Source: a bacterium
GTDB taxonomy: Bacteria > Electryoneota > RPQS01
DNA length: 64,000 nucleotides
NCBI GenBank assembly: GCA_016703065.1
Contig: JADJCU010000001.1
Span: 248,001 to 312,000, forward strand
Reading direction: 5' to 3'
The translations under genes and the position numbers were made by a program. This document shows positions 17,044-26,844 of the stretch, in pieces; position 1 is the first letter of the stretch; each line of letters opens with the position of its first letter. The notes under the pieces were generated by a model, which was not told the origin of the DNA, did no database searches, and saw only the letters and a list, made by a program, of their open reading frames with translations.

Positions 17044-17769
17044 ATGCCGCTCCATTTACTCCTGGCCGCCGTCTTCGCGCTCGTCGCACTCTCGGGATGT
17101 GCTACGCGCAAAGAAATCGTGCGCTTTCAGGATGACGCGACCTACATCAAACGGCGCGTCGATTCGCTGGCCTTCTCGCAGATGAACGTCGAAGAACAGA
17201 TGCAGCAGATGTCGGTCGATATTCGCGAACTCCGCGCCAACTCGGAATACGGGTCCACCGAAATGCAGGACCGTGTCTCCACGCTTGCCGCGCGGCTCGA
17301 TGAAATGCTGACAAGGCTCGATCGCTCACTCGCTCCTCTTGAGGAGTTCCTGCGCGGCCAACCCGGTGCGAACAACAGCGGTCCGTCGCCCGCGACCGGA
17401 GTCGACGTGTATGATGCCGCGATGCAGGACTTGAGTCTCGGCAACTACGATCTCGCTGAAGTCGGATTTCTGACTTTCCTGTCGCAGAACCCGCGCTCGG
17501 AACTCGCCGATGATGCGCGCTACGGACTCGCCGAGAGCTACTATGCGCGCAAACAGTACGACGAAGCCGCCGCGGAATACTCGAAAGTGATTGACATGGA
17601 CCCGATGGGCTGGAAGGCGCCCGCAGCAATGCTCAAACTTGGGTTGACTTACCGACAGCTTGGCCGGAATCAGGAAGCCCGGACCGTTTGGCAACAGCTC
17701 ACGCGTGACTTTCCCAAGAGCGACGAGGCTAAAGCCGCTGAGCAGCGACTTTCTGAATTAGGCCGATAA
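17044..17769 (+). CDS. cpoB: Tol-Pal coordinator CpoB/YbgF-like TPR lipoprotein
   Basis: A 241-residue protein and last gene of the tol-pal operon. Lipobox LSGC places the acylated Cys at residue 19. A coiled-coil region (about 35-100) of the YbgF trimerisation type is followed by a linker and TPR repeats (about 120-235) with A-x-x-x-Y-x-x-A-x-x-x-F patterns. In E. coli CpoB coordinates peptidoglycan synthesis with Tol-driven constriction; unlike E. coli CpoB this homologue looks lipid-anchored. A TTG codon lies one codon upstream; the ATG is preferred. It starts 8 bp after pal. Confidence 0.88.
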   Translation: MPLHLLLAAVFALVALSGCATRKEIVRFQDDATYIKRRVDSLAFSQMNVEEQMQQMSVDIRELRANSEYGSTEMQDRVSTLAARLDEMLTRLDRSLAPLEEFLRGQPGANNSGPSPATGVDVYDAAMQDLSLGNYDLAEVGFLTFLSQNPRSELADDARYGLAESYYARKQYDEAAAEYSKVIDMDPMGWKAPAAMLKLGLTYRQLGRNQEARTVWQQLTRDFPKSDEAKAAEQRLSELGR

Positions 17770-17794
17770 CGCGCTGCACCGCATGTTTCCCTGC

Positions 17795-17822
17795 TCGCCC
17801 CGTCTGATTTCGGACGGGGCGA
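17795..17822 (+). terminator. Hairpin ending the tol-pal operon
   Basis: Perfect 10-bp stem TCGCCCCGTC (17795-17804) / GACGGGGCGA (17813-17822) with an 8-base loop. There is no clear U-tract, so termination efficiency is uncertain. Confidence 0.5.
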
Positions 17823-17842
17823 CTTACTCAGAGTAACTTCAT

Positions 17843-18922
17843 ATGAGCGATTTCACTGACCGCCCCACCAATCCGGTCGCACGCAAGTGGTTTCTTGCCT
17901 TGGCGCTGCTGGCGCTGCTTGCCGTCTCCGTGTATGTCATCTCATCGCTGCTGCTCGGCGTCGTGGGTGGCTTCATCCTGTGGGGAATGTCGCGCGGCCT
18001 CTTTGAATGGTTCGAGCGCAAGCTAAAAGGCCGACGCACGATTGCCGCATCGCTCGCAGTCCTTACACTTCTCGTGCTCGTCATCGGACCGGTCGTCTCG
18101 ATCCTCTCGCTGATGGTCAATGACGCGGTGAATCTCGCGGATCAGGGGTTTCGGTTCTTCCAAACGCTTCAGCCAAAGATCGAAGCGCTGCTGAGTCGTT
18201 TCACCGGAGCAGACAATCCGGCCTTTCTCGGCTTCGAGCTGAACGTCGCGGTACTGGTCGAGAAACTGCAAGAGTTTTCAGGAACCGCCGCTGAGTTTCT
18301 GGTCAAACTGCTGCAGAAGACCGCAGGCGGTGTCGCCAGCGCAATCATGCAGGTGTTCGTGATGCTCTACACGCTGTTCTTCTGTTACCTCGACGGCGAC
18401 AAGTTTGTCGCGTGGGTGAAGCGGCTCATTCCGCTGACTTCCGAGGAATCTGACAAGCTGCTTCACAACTTCTTTTCAACGGCCATCACTTCGCTGAAGG
18501 CGCTCGGTGTTATCGGCGCCGTGCAGGGAGTTCTTGGCGGGCTGGCCATGTGGGTGTGCGGCATCCCCTCTCCGTTCTTCTGGACCATCCTGCTCATCTT
18601 TTCGACGATTATTCCCGTCGTCGGTGCGCAAATCATTCTGCTTCCCGCCGCGATCTTCCTGATTATTCTCGGTGACACAGCGTATGGTATTGGTCTGCTG
18701 GTCTGGAGTTGGGTCGTGATCGCAAACGCGGACAATTTGCTCAGGCCTTATCTGGTTGGACGCGCAGTGCAGCTGCACGAGCTTGTGGTCTTCCTCACAA
18801 CGATCGGCGGGATTGCCGTGTTCGGCTTCTGGGGCTTCCTCGTCGGACCCGTTATCGCCGCGCTGTTGAAAGCCGTCGCTGAGTTCTATGTCGAGACATC
18901 CGCAGCCGCTGTATCGAAATAG
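17843..18922 (+). CDS. AI-2E family transporter (PerM/YdiK-type)
   Basis: A 359-residue polytopic inner-membrane protein of the AI-2 exporter superfamily (UPF0118). About eight membrane segments are visible: two near the N-terminus, one at about 65-85, and five in the C-terminal half. Between them lies a long soluble loop (about 90-150). The family signature region FWTILLIFSTIIPVVGAQI followed by V-I-A-N-A-D-N-L-L-R-P is clear. The superfamily includes the AI-2 exporter TqsA and sodium/proton antiporters, so the substrate cannot be named. It stands alone between two hairpins. Confidence 0.88.
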   Translation: MSDFTDRPTNPVARKWFLALALLALLAVSVYVISSLLLGVVGGFILWGMSRGLFEWFERKLKGRRTIAASLAVLTLLVLVIGPVVSILSLMVNDAVNLADQGFRFFQTLQPKIEALLSRFTGADNPAFLGFELNVAVLVEKLQEFSGTAAEFLVKLLQKTAGGVASAIMQVFVMLYTLFFCYLDGDKFVAWVKRLIPLTSEESDKLLHNFFSTAITSLKALGVIGAVQGVLGGLAMWVCGIPSPFFWTILLIFSTIIPVVGAQIILLPAAIFLIILGDTAYGIGLLVWSWVVIANADNLLRPYLVGRAVQLHELVVFLTTIGGIAVFGFWGFLVGPVIAALLKAVAEFYVETSAAAVSK

Positions 18923-18948
18923 CTCGTTCGACTCAGTTTGAAATGAAC

Positions 18949-18973
18949 AACGCCCGGCTTCAAGCCGGGCGTT
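18949..18973. terminator. Bidirectional terminator between convergent genes
   Basis: Stem AACGCCCGGC (18949-18958) / GCCGGGCGTT (18964-18973), loop TTCAA. It lies between the AI-2E transporter (plus) and DUF502 (minus) genes. The same 10-bp arms recur at 19666-19692. Confidence 0.7.
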
Positions 18974-18998
18974 CTGATCTACAAGCACTCTGTTTCGT

Positions 18999-19655
18999 CT
19001 ACACTGCGTAGCGCTCGGGCGGAATCGCACCGCCCGAAACGATTAGCTTAATCGCCTCATCGACAGATAGATCAAGCGGCAGCGTCTCTGCTTCCGGCAC
19101 AAAAAACAGCAGGCCTTGCGTCGGCGCCGGTGCCAGCGGCACAAAGACATGCAGCAACTTACCCTGTCCCGGTATCAGGTTACTCTCGGCTGTCACAAAC
19201 CCGATCACACGCGACGCCTCCGTCGGATACTTTACCGCAACAACACCGCGAAAACTCGACTTGTCGCCGAAAAAGACCTGAATGAACTTGCGGATCGCGT
19301 CGTACAACTCGCGAACTACCGGAATTCTGCTTAGGATGTAATCGAACAGCCCAAGCAGACGCTTTCCTAATACGCGATTCACTACTACGCCGATTGCCGC
19401 AATCAACAGCACCGTTGCCACAAACGCAGACAGGTCTGACGCGAATACGACCAATGTCGATTCAGGATCGAGATCGAAGAGTTTCTCCAGGGCGAGCCGC
19501 ACGTAGGGTGACAACATGCCGCCGAGCAGCCGCACGACCACCATGAGTATATAGCCCGTGAGCCAGACTGGGGCGAGCACGAGCAGTCCGGTGACGAACG
19601 CCCTGCGAAAGCGAACGCCGAAGGTGGGCTTGGGCGCGTTAGTAAGTGAATTCAT
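18999..19655 (-). CDS. DUF502 family membrane protein
   Basis: A 218-residue protein with two membrane segments (about 17-45 and 72-95). The DUF502 signature follows: P-V-V-R-E-L-Y-D-A-I-R-K at about 115-126, then F-F-G-D-K-S-S-F-R-G-V-V-A-V-K-Y-P. The C-terminal region V-F-V-P-L-A-P-A-P-T-Q-G-L-L-F-F-V-P is also typical. Family function is unknown; a plant homologue (LCV/CCP1 type) does not clarify the bacterial role. The gene is framed by two hairpins with identical arms, suggesting it forms its own transcription unit. Confidence 0.85.
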   Translation of the reverse strand: MNSLTNAPKPTFGVRFRRAFVTGLLVLAPVWLTGYILMVVVRLLGGMLSPYVRLALEKLFDLDPESTLVVFASDLSAFVATVLLIAAIGVVVNRVLGKRLLGLFDYILSRIPVVRELYDAIRKFIQVFFGDKSSFRGVVAVKYPTEASRVIGFVTAESNLIPGQGKLLHVFVPLAPAPTQGLLFFVPEAETLPLDLSVDEAIKLIVSGGAIPPERYAV

Positions 19656-19665
19656 GTGTGAGTGA

Positions 19666-19692
19666 AACGCCCGGCCAACTCAGCCGGGCGTT
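19666..19692. terminator. Terminator hairpin downstream of the ftsB-like gene
   Basis: Stem AACGCCCGGC (19666-19675) / GCCGGGCGTT (19683-19692) with a 7-base loop. Arms are identical to those at 18949-18973. On the minus strand it follows the ftsB-like stop by 6 bp. Confidence 0.65.
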
Positions 19693-19698
19693 ATTTTC

Positions 19699-20016
19699 TT
19701 AGTTGCTTGATTGCAGTGCGGGCACAGGAATTACCTTCCACATATACTCGTCCGCGCCGACCAACCCATAGCGCCGGGCCGCAAGCTCCATCGCCGAGTC
19801 ATCGCCGTTGCGAATCGCCGCGAGGCTTCTTTTGAGCTCCACCACGCGCGCTTCGCGGGTCGCGATCTCGATCTGCTGCTTCGCGTAGGCGGCGCGCAGT
19901 GCATTTGCTTCCTGCACTCCGCCCTTGCCATAATAAAACCAAACTCCAACCGCGATAACGCATACACCTAACAGCGTGCGTACTCCGATCTTCACGACCT
20001 GCCCCGCGCTTGCCAT
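19699..20016 (-). CDS. ftsB: FtsB/DivIC-like septum formation initiator
   Basis: A 105-residue bitopic protein: short cytoplasmic N-terminus, one membrane helix (about 11-29), a coiled coil (about 35-65) and the short family tail A-R-R-Y-G-L-V-G-A-D-E-Y. The usual motif is A-R-E-x-L-G-x-x-x-x-G-E. FtsB bridges FtsL and FtsQ in the divisome. The ATG at 20016 is chosen because GGAGG, located in the end of eno, lies 6 nt upstream. Adjacency to eno is the same as in many proteobacteria (eno-ftsB), which supports the assignment. Confidence 0.82.
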   Translation of the reverse strand: MASAGQVVKIGVRTLLGVCVIAVGVWFYYGKGGVQEANALRAAYAKQQIEIATREARVVELKRSLAAIRNGDDSAMELAARRYGLVGADEYMWKVIPVPALQSSN

Positions 20017-20018
20017 CG

Positions 20019-21317
<1,299 letters not shown>

Positions 21318-21323
21318 TTATCG

Positions 21324-21352
21324 AATATACGAAGCGTGGCACGGTTTTGCAA
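21324..21352 (-). promoter_or_regulatory. Promoter of eno
   Basis: Read on the minus strand: TTGCAA (21352-21347), 17-bp spacer, TATATT (21329-21324). The enolase ATG is 28 nt downstream of the -10 box. TTGCAA is shared as -35 with the promoters at 32568 and 58081. Confidence 0.6.
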
Positions 21353-21358
21353 CCGCAC

Positions 21359-21652
21359 TCACGCGCTTGGATCGTCCGTCTCTTCCGTCGGTTCGGCATG
21401 CTCCGCATCACCCTGAATCGATTCGTGGATTTCAAGTGCCCGGGCGTAAAATTCCTCCGGCACCTGAATCCGCCACGCCTTCCCCAACGTGTCCGTCCCC
21501 GTCACGACTCCCAAGCCCCCGCTCGAAAGGTCGGTTTTGACAAGATTGGGAATCCCCTCGTTGTCCAATACCTCAGTGACCATCGCCGCCCAAACTCCTC
21601 CGCCAAGCGGCGGCAGCGATTTCCAATTGGTGTATGACTTGACTTCGCTCAT
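21359..21652 (-). CDS. DUF2007-like small protein
   Basis: A 97-residue soluble protein. The central part resembles DUF2007 (putative signal-transducing, GlnB-like fold): an N-terminal strand-helix unit W-A-A-M-V-T-E-V-L-D-N-E-G-I-P, then G-L-G-V-V-T-G and a second unit V-P-E-E-F-Y-A-R-A-L-E-I. The tail is acidic. No ligand is known for the family. The ATG at 21652 is preferred over GTG 21655; it overlaps the upstream gene's stop (TGATG), with GGAGGAG just ahead, so it is coupled to the yhaM-like gene. Confidence 0.6.
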   Translation of the reverse strand: MSEVKSYTNWKSLPPLGGGVWAAMVTEVLDNEGIPNLVKTDLSSGGLGVVTGTDTLGKAWRIQVPEEFYARALEIHESIQGDAEHAEPTEETDDPSA

Positions 21653-22650
21653 CACTCCTCCCCTGTGTCCGGTTCGTCCGGTGATCGAAAATAGAAGAAT
21701 CTCTCCATCAGCCGCTGATAGTCGGAGAACTCCTGGCCACTCGACGTGCGCGCCCGGACCTGCTCAAACGCGTTCACCCGGCTGTCCAGTTCGTCGAGAT
21801 AGTGCAGCGTCAGCGCCTCAAGCGTCATCGGCTTCACAGGTGAGCCCATCGCCGGCTCACCTTGATGCGAGAGAATTATGTGCAGGAGCTGCTTGCGCAG
21901 TTCAGCTGGAAATCCGTCGATTTCTCCAATCGTCCGCTCGACCAGCAGCACTCCTTGCGTGATGTGACCAAGGAGTCGACCTTCGCTCGTGTATTCCAGC
22001 GCCGGTTCGATAGTCAGTTCCGACACCTTTCCAACATCGTGCAAGAGCGTACCACAGATCATCAGATCGCGATGCAGCTGCGGATAGTGCCCGCATATCA
22101 TCTCTGCGAGGGCCACCATCGACAGCGTATGCTCAACGAGTCCACCCACTGTTGCGTGATGCCACGCCTTGCCGCCGGGTGTTTCGAGGAACCGGCGCCG
22201 AAAGCTCTGGTCGCCAAAGAGCGACTCGAGTAATTCGCTCAAGTGCGGTTCAGTCACACTCTCGATCACCCGCGCAAGCCGCTCGTCGGCCTGCGCCGCA
22301 GAAAGCTGCGAGTGCGGCAGAAAGCTGCGGCGATCAGGAACCTCCTGCTCACTGGCCTTGCGCGCGACCGTGAGCACCAAACCGGGAAGCTTCTGATAGT
22401 GATCAAGCCGCCCGTCGACAAACACCGGATCGCCAGCTTTCAGCGTTTCGAGAGCCTCGGTGAAGTTGTCCCACATCTTGCCCTCGATCTTCCCGGAATG
22501 ATCCTGCAGCTCCACAATCAAGAACGGTTCGCCGCTCTTCTTGGGCCGCGTATCGATCTTCGTCAACAAATAAAAGCCTTCCACGTGATCGCCGGTCGGC
22601 AACTCACGCACGGACTTCAGAGGAGTCGTGGTGGCGAGGGAAACGGTCAT
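21652..22650 (-). CDS. yhaM: YhaM-like 3'-5' exoribonuclease (OB fold plus HD domain)
   Basis: A 332-residue protein. Residues about 18-100 form an OB-fold nucleic-acid-binding domain (V-E-G-F-Y-L-L ... F-L-I-V-E-L-Q-D-H-S-G). From about 155 there is an HD phosphohydrolase domain with K-A-W-H-H-A-T-V-G-G-L-V-E-H-T, the metal-binding pair L-L-H-D-V-G-K, and a later H-I-I-L-S-H-Q-G. This combination and length are those of YhaM, a Mn2+-dependent 3'-5' exonuclease acting on short RNA and single-stranded DNA in Firmicutes. It is the first of two overlapping genes. Confidence 0.85.
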   Translation of the reverse strand: MTVSLATTTPLKSVRELPTGDHVEGFYLLTKIDTRPKKSGEPFLIVELQDHSGKIEGKMWDNFTEALETLKAGDPVFVDGRLDHYQKLPGLVLTVARKASEQEVPDRRSFLPHSQLSAAQADERLARVIESVTEPHLSELLESLFGDQSFRRRFLETPGGKAWHHATVGGLVEHTLSMVALAEMICGHYPQLHRDLMICGTLLHDVGKVSELTIEPALEYTSEGRLLGHITQGVLLVERTIGEIDGFPAELRKQLLHIILSHQGEPAMGSPVKPMTLEALTLHYLDELDSRVNAFEQVRARTSSGQEFSDYQRLMERFFYFRSPDEPDTGEE

Positions 22651-22654
22651 GCGA

Positions 22655-23545
22655 CTATTCGCATTCGGGGAAACGGCGGTCGATCGCGTCGAAATCAGAC
22701 TGCGGGCGCTGTGCCTCCTGCGCCAGCGCGCGCATTACAATCAGTTCGTATTTGGCCATACCTTTTTTGTTTGAGGACTCAAGATGATCCTCGATGGTCG
22801 CGGCCCACTTCAAGTATACGTCGGCCAGTGTGTAGTGCGCCCAACCGATGCGAAATTCGCTCGCGTCTCCGGTCATCTGCTCCCACTCGGTCCAGGCAAT
22901 GAGCGCGGCTTGTGCCTGTTCCTGCGCCTCTTCAAAATTGCGCAGTTCGGCAAGCGTGCCCGCGAGATTGTTCGCGCTTGTCGCTTGCGCGCGCACGCGC
23001 GCGACCGCATCCGTAATCTGCGTCGCGGCCTCGACGCTCTGCCGCAACACACGTTCCGACTCCGGCCACTCCTGCATGTGCCAGCAATCCACATCAATAC
23101 TGATCAGACAATCGTGCTCTTCTTCGGCGGAACCAAAGCGCTGCGCAAGATCGAGCGCAATATAGTGCCGCGTCCGCGATGCCGCATAGTCGCCGCGCTC
23201 GCGTTCAAGATATCCAAGTTTGCGTTCCACGCGCGACAACAACCGGTTTGCCGCCGCATCATCACCCAGAGTGAGCAATTCGGTGCGCGCCACTTCGAGC
23301 TTTGTCTGCGCGTCACTCTTCTGCTCCTTGCCGATCAACGCACAGCCTTCGAGATAGCCGTGCCATGCGCGGTCGAGCGGAGTTTTCAAATCCACGCGCA
23401 ATGAAACGAGCGCCTCGTCGAAGCGCCCGTCCTCTATTTCCGTCTGTGCCCGATTCACCCACGGATGGCCCGTCATAGCGCCTTCCGGCCGCGCCCACGC
23501 GACCGCGCACCACAGAACCAACCCGAGGAGTTTCAATACCTGCAT
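22655..23545 (-). CDS. Exported TPR-like helical repeat protein
   Basis: A 296-residue protein with a signal peptide (about 1-19) and an all-helical body. Tetratricopeptide-like pairs are visible, e.g. A-Q-T-E-I-E-D-G-R-F-D-E-A-L, L-G-Y-L-E-R-E-R-G-D-Y-A-A-S and A-E-L-R-N-F-E-E-A-Q-E-Q-A-Q-A-A-L. TPR proteins mediate protein-protein contacts; no partner can be named. It lies 4 bp before the yhaM-like gene and 6 bp after the porin-like gene, so it probably belongs to their operon. Confidence 0.7.
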   Translation of the reverse strand: MQVLKLLGLVLWCAVAWARPEGAMTGHPWVNRAQTEIEDGRFDEALVSLRVDLKTPLDRAWHGYLEGCALIGKEQKSDAQTKLEVARTELLTLGDDAAANRLLSRVERKLGYLERERGDYAASRTRHYIALDLAQRFGSAEEEHDCLISIDVDCWHMQEWPESERVLRQSVEAATQITDAVARVRAQATSANNLAGTLAELRNFEEAQEQAQAALIAWTEWEQMTGDASEFRIGWAHYTLADVYLKWAATIEDHLESSNKKGMAKYELIVMRALAQEAQRPQSDFDAIDRRFPECE

Positions 23546-23551
23546 ACGTTA

Positions 23552-24763
23552 TTACATTCTGTAGCTGATCGACATCAAGACCTGCTTAGAGCGAATATCC
23601 TCTTTCAGCCCGCTCGTAATCTCCTCCGAGTAGCCCGTCGTCCGCCACGTCATGTCCACCATGACCGAACGGTCGATGAGAATACCCATGCCAAGCGACA
23701 AGACACCTTTGTCCGCTTCGTCGCCGGCATTCTTGAAGTTCGACGGCTCGATGCTGTACCCCGCGCGCCCGCGCAGACCGTATGCAGGGAACAGATATTC
23801 GCCGCCAACGGAAAGCCGCGTTGTGCTCTCGTAGGTGTCACGGATCTGGCGGTTCGCTTCAGCACGGCTTACGCCGGTAAACGGCGTCTCGCCGCGGAAC
23901 TCGAGTGACTTCCAATCGCGGTATTCAAGATCCGCGCCGACCATCCAACGGCCCGGCGCGACACTGCCGCCGACGCGCCATATCCAAGGATACGACATCT
24001 TATAATCAAAGTATCCGTCGTCGCCGTCGAAACTCCAATCTTCATTAAGCGACATCGAAAACGGGGTCGAAGTCGAGACACCGACCCGCACCATGCGGCC
24101 CGGTCGGTACATCCCGCCCAAGGTGAAATTCCAACCGCTAAGATCCGTGAACAGCGACTGCTCGGTGTGATAAGCGGTTCCGGCCTCGGTATAATCCCCA
24201 ATCAGCGAGTAATCGCTCGAACCCGTCCAATAGTTGATTCCCGCGCCCACGGAAAGATTGGGCGAAATATCAACGGCAGTCGCAAAGGACCATTGCCCAA
24301 GCCTGCCGCTCTCGAGTTCATCGAAGCTGTCCCACGATTGATTGGCCTGACCGCTGGTGACTTCCGTGCGGCGCTCGAAGTCCGTCACCTGTGAATAGCC
24401 GAACGCAAAGGTCAGCGCGCCCTGATACACCGGAATCGGAAAGACCGCGCCGATGTTATTCAAGCGCAGCGCATCCGTCGTTCCTTCGCGGCCCGTCCCG
24501 TAATAATTGGCGTCGTTTGAGTAGCCCGTGCGCAGGAGCGTGCCCTGTACTTCAATGCGTTTGACTTGTGCAAGTCCAGCCGGATTCCACCAGATCGCCG
24601 AGTAATCGTCCGCGATGCCCGTGAATGTGCCGCCCAAGCCCAACGCCCGCGCCCCGCTGCCCAATTGCTGGCCGCCGGTCAGAAGCAAACGCTCCGGAAT
24701 CTCGTCCTGCGCGAACAGGGAAATTGCGAAAAGGAAGACTGCAAGTGTCGTGTAGCGTATCAT
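23552..24763 (-). CDS. FadL/OmpP1-like outer-membrane beta-barrel protein
   Basis: A 403-residue exported protein with signal peptide (1-19). The plug-like start G-S-G-A-R-A-L-G-L-G-G-T-F-T-G-I-A-D-D-Y-S is followed by I-W-W-N-P-A-G-L-A, the hallmark of the FadL/TodX/OmpP1 and UPF0164 (PorV-like) families. The rest consists of amphipathic strands rich in Tyr, Trp and Gly, and it ends in M-S-I-S-Y-R-M. Members carry hydrophobic compounds across the outer membrane or help type IX secretion (PorV). The several proteins here with YPNPFN tails make a PorV-like role possible, but this is inference. Confidence 0.8.
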   Translation of the reverse strand: MIRYTTLAVFLFAISLFAQDEIPERLLLTGGQQLGSGARALGLGGTFTGIADDYSAIWWNPAGLAQVKRIEVQGTLLRTGYSNDANYYGTGREGTTDALRLNNIGAVFPIPVYQGALTFAFGYSQVTDFERRTEVTSGQANQSWDSFDELESGRLGQWSFATAVDISPNLSVGAGINYWTGSSDYSLIGDYTEAGTAYHTEQSLFTDLSGWNFTLGGMYRPGRMVRVGVSTSTPFSMSLNEDWSFDGDDGYFDYKMSYPWIWRVGGSVAPGRWMVGADLEYRDWKSLEFRGETPFTGVSRAEANRQIRDTYESTTRLSVGGEYLFPAYGLRGRAGYSIEPSNFKNAGDEADKGVLSLGMGILIDRSVMVDMTWRTTGYSEEITSGLKEDIRSKQVLMSISYRM

Positions 24764-24781
24764 GTGTTGTGTAGTCTTCTG

Positions 24782-25372
24782 TTAGCGGATGCGCTTGCCG
24801 TTGCGTTTCTGCCCGGCGTCAGCAGGCGGAGTCTTCTCCGACGGATTCACGGGTTGGACCGGCTGAACAACCGGAGCCGATGGCTGATTATATACAGGTG
24901 CCGGAGAGTACGATCCGCCGCCAACTATCGGTGGCGGAACACCCGCATCGCTCGATCTACGGCCCGGACGTTGTGACGGAGGTTCAGAGATTCCGCCGCC
25001 ACCGCCGCCATTCCACCAATGCCCGCCGCGATTCCAGTCGTGCCACCACGGACGACTGTAATAGTCGTAATAGCCGTAATACGACCAATAGTAGTTTGGC
25101 GAGAACCGGTCGAAATCAAACCCCCAGCGCGTGTAACCGCGCGGGCGTCCCCAAGTCGACCACCCGTAGTAGTCGTTATTCGGATAGACGTCCACGACAT
25201 CGGGCTTCGTCAGCGTCGTGTCGATCGCCGTCGAATCGAATCGATCATAGAGCGTATTCGTCGAATACGGCCCCTGATCCTCCCTGTTCGGATTGTAGAG
25301 TTTCGTGTAGCAGCCCGTGGACAAAATCAGAAGCCCAAGAGTCGCAAGCAAAGGTAGTACGCGGGTCTTCAT
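24782..25372 (-). CDS. Lipoprotein with Trp/Tyr/Gly-rich low-complexity region
   Basis: A 196-residue predicted lipoprotein; lipobox L-S-T-G-C with the modified Cys at 21. The middle (about 65-130) is unusually rich in Trp, Tyr and Gly (Y-Y-W-S-Y-Y-G-Y-Y-D-Y-Y, then a run of six Gly), and the C-terminal third is Pro/Val-rich and ends very basic (K-R-N-G-K-R-I-R). I do not recognise a family. ATG 25372 is chosen because GAGGATACT stands just ahead and the signal peptide begins there. The composition suggests a flexible surface protein. Confidence 0.65.
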   Translation of the reverse strand: MKTRVLPLLATLGLLILSTGCYTKLYNPNREDQGPYSTNTLYDRFDSTAIDTTLTKPDVVDVYPNNDYYGWSTWGRPRGYTRWGFDFDRFSPNYYWSYYGYYDYYSRPWWHDWNRGGHWWNGGGGGGISEPPSQRPGRRSSDAGVPPPIVGGGSYSPAPVYNQPSAPVVQPVQPVNPSEKTPPADAGQKRNGKRIR

Positions 25373-25388
25373 AGTATCCTCTATCTCG

Positions 25389-25862
25389 CTATTGTGGAAC
25401 AACGCCGGTGAAATTTACCGGACCTTCCGCGCGGTCAAACGTTATGAACAAATAGGCATGCCAATATGCCGGCATGACCATGTGGCTCTGATCTTCGCGC
25501 AGCCGAATCACGGTTGTTTCTCCGCCACGCAGCACCGATTCGATCCGAGACTCAATCTGCGGATAGATGTTCGGCTCCTCGCCCCAGAATATTCCGGCCA
25601 CGAGGCTTGAATCAAAATCCACATACGGCGGCGAAAACACACAGCCGTTGTCACACTCCGGATGCTCCGCCCAAAACGCGCTCCACTGCTCCCAACTGCG
25701 GAACACTTGCGTATGCGGGTCGTCGACCTCAAGATGCACAGACGTCGTCAAGATGTCGTATGGAATCGGCTCAGCCGTAACCGTGTTTTCGCTTTCCCGA
25801 TCACATGCCGAAATCGCGAACACCGTCGCCACCAGCCAAAGCGCAATGATGCGTCCCTTCAT
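25389..25862 (-). CDS. Lipoprotein, PrcB C-terminal-like domain
   Basis: A 157-residue lipoprotein; lipobox A-I-S-A-C puts the acylated Cys at residue 20. The mature part has the order of PrcB-type C-terminal domains: W-E-Q-W-S-A-F-W (insertion helix), V-D-F-D-S-S-L-V-A-G-I-F-W-G, a strand with I-E-S-V-L-R-G-G, and a final M-P-A-Y-W-H-A-Y-L-F-I-T. PrcB activates the Treponema dentilisin protease complex, but related domains are widespread lipoproteins without assigned function. It precedes the W/Y-rich lipoprotein by 16 bp. Confidence 0.55.
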   Translation of the reverse strand: MKGRIIALWLVATVFAISACDRESENTVTAEPIPYDILTTSVHLEVDDPHTQVFRSWEQWSAFWAEHPECDNGCVFSPPYVDFDSSLVAGIFWGEEPNIYPQIESRIESVLRGGETTVIRLREDQSHMVMPAYWHAYLFITFDRAEGPVNFTGVVPQ

Positions 25863-25878
25863 CTGCCGACCTCCGTGA

Positions 25879-26802
25879 TTATCTGGTCTCCATCAAGACC
25901 GTCATGACGGCCTTCTGCGCGTGCAACCGGTTCTCAGCCTGATCGAAGACCACGCTGTGCGGTCCATCCATCACCCCGTTTGTAATTTCTTTGCCGCGTT
26001 CCGCCGGCAGGCAGTGCAGCACGATGCAGCTCTTGTCCGCCTTTGCAAGCAAGTTCTCATTGACCTGAAACGGCCGCAATTTGCGCGCCTTGTCGTCCGC
26101 CTGATCCTTCTGACCCATCGAGGCCCATACATCCGTATAGATCACGTGCGAACCCTGCACGGCTTTGATCGGATCGTGCTCAATCGACACCCGCGAGCTG
26201 CCCGCCTTGTTCGCCGCTTCGACCAACTTCATGTCGGGCAGAGTGTCTTCCGCCGTGCCGATCACAAAGTCAAAATTCAGCCGCTGTGCCAACTCGAGCA
26301 AGCTATTCGTGATGTTGTTACCGTCTCCGACATACGTCAGTTTGAAATCGTCGAAGCGGCCCAACTTCTCATACACCGTTTGGATATCCGCCATGATCTG
26401 ACACGGATGCGAATAGTCCGTCAGGCCGTTGATCACCGGAATGTCTGCGTATTTGGCAAGCTCTTCCACGTCCTTGTGGCTGAACGTGCGAATCATGATG
26501 CCGCCTAAATACCGGGATAGCACCTGCGCCGCGTCAGCGATCGTCTCGCGCTTGCCGAGTTCAATCTCCTTCTCGGTGATGTAAAGCGCGTGACCGCCCA
26601 ACTCGGCAATACCTACTTCAAAGGAGATGCGTGTCCGCAAGCTCGCCTTGTGGAAGATCAGCCCCCAGACTTGACCGGCCAGCGGTGACGCGACTTCCCG
26701 TCGACTCCGCCGCTCTTTCAACTCTCCTGCAAGGGCTATAGTTTCAACGATTTCGTCACGGCTGAAGTCGGTGACAGCGAGAAAGTCCCGGTGGTTGCGC
26801 AT
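25879..26802 (-). CDS. argF: Ornithine carbamoyltransferase
   Basis: Forms citrulline from carbamoyl phosphate and ornithine in arginine biosynthesis. The 307-residue protein has the carbamoyl-phosphate motif S54-L-R-T-R58 (usually STRTR; SLRTR is a known variant), H-P-C-Q at the substrate hinge, D-V-W-A-S-M-G-Q for ornithine binding, and the catalytic H-C-L-P-A. Length is normal. No other arginine gene is nearby. It is separated by 42 bp from the upstream M14 peptidase gene. Confidence 0.95.
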   Translation of the reverse strand: MRNHRDFLAVTDFSRDEIVETIALAGELKERRSRREVASPLAGQVWGLIFHKASLRTRISFEVGIAELGGHALYITEKEIELGKRETIADAAQVLSRYLGGIMIRTFSHKDVEELAKYADIPVINGLTDYSHPCQIMADIQTVYEKLGRFDDFKLTYVGDGNNITNSLLELAQRLNFDFVIGTAEDTLPDMKLVEAANKAGSSRVSIEHDPIKAVQGSHVIYTDVWASMGQKDQADDKARKLRPFQVNENLLAKADKSCIVLHCLPAERGKEITNGVMDGPHSVVFDQAENRLHAQKAVMTVLMETR

Positions 26803-26844
26803 GTTCGTGATAAATTTCTGTTGGAGGTGAGGTTTTGCGCCGAA

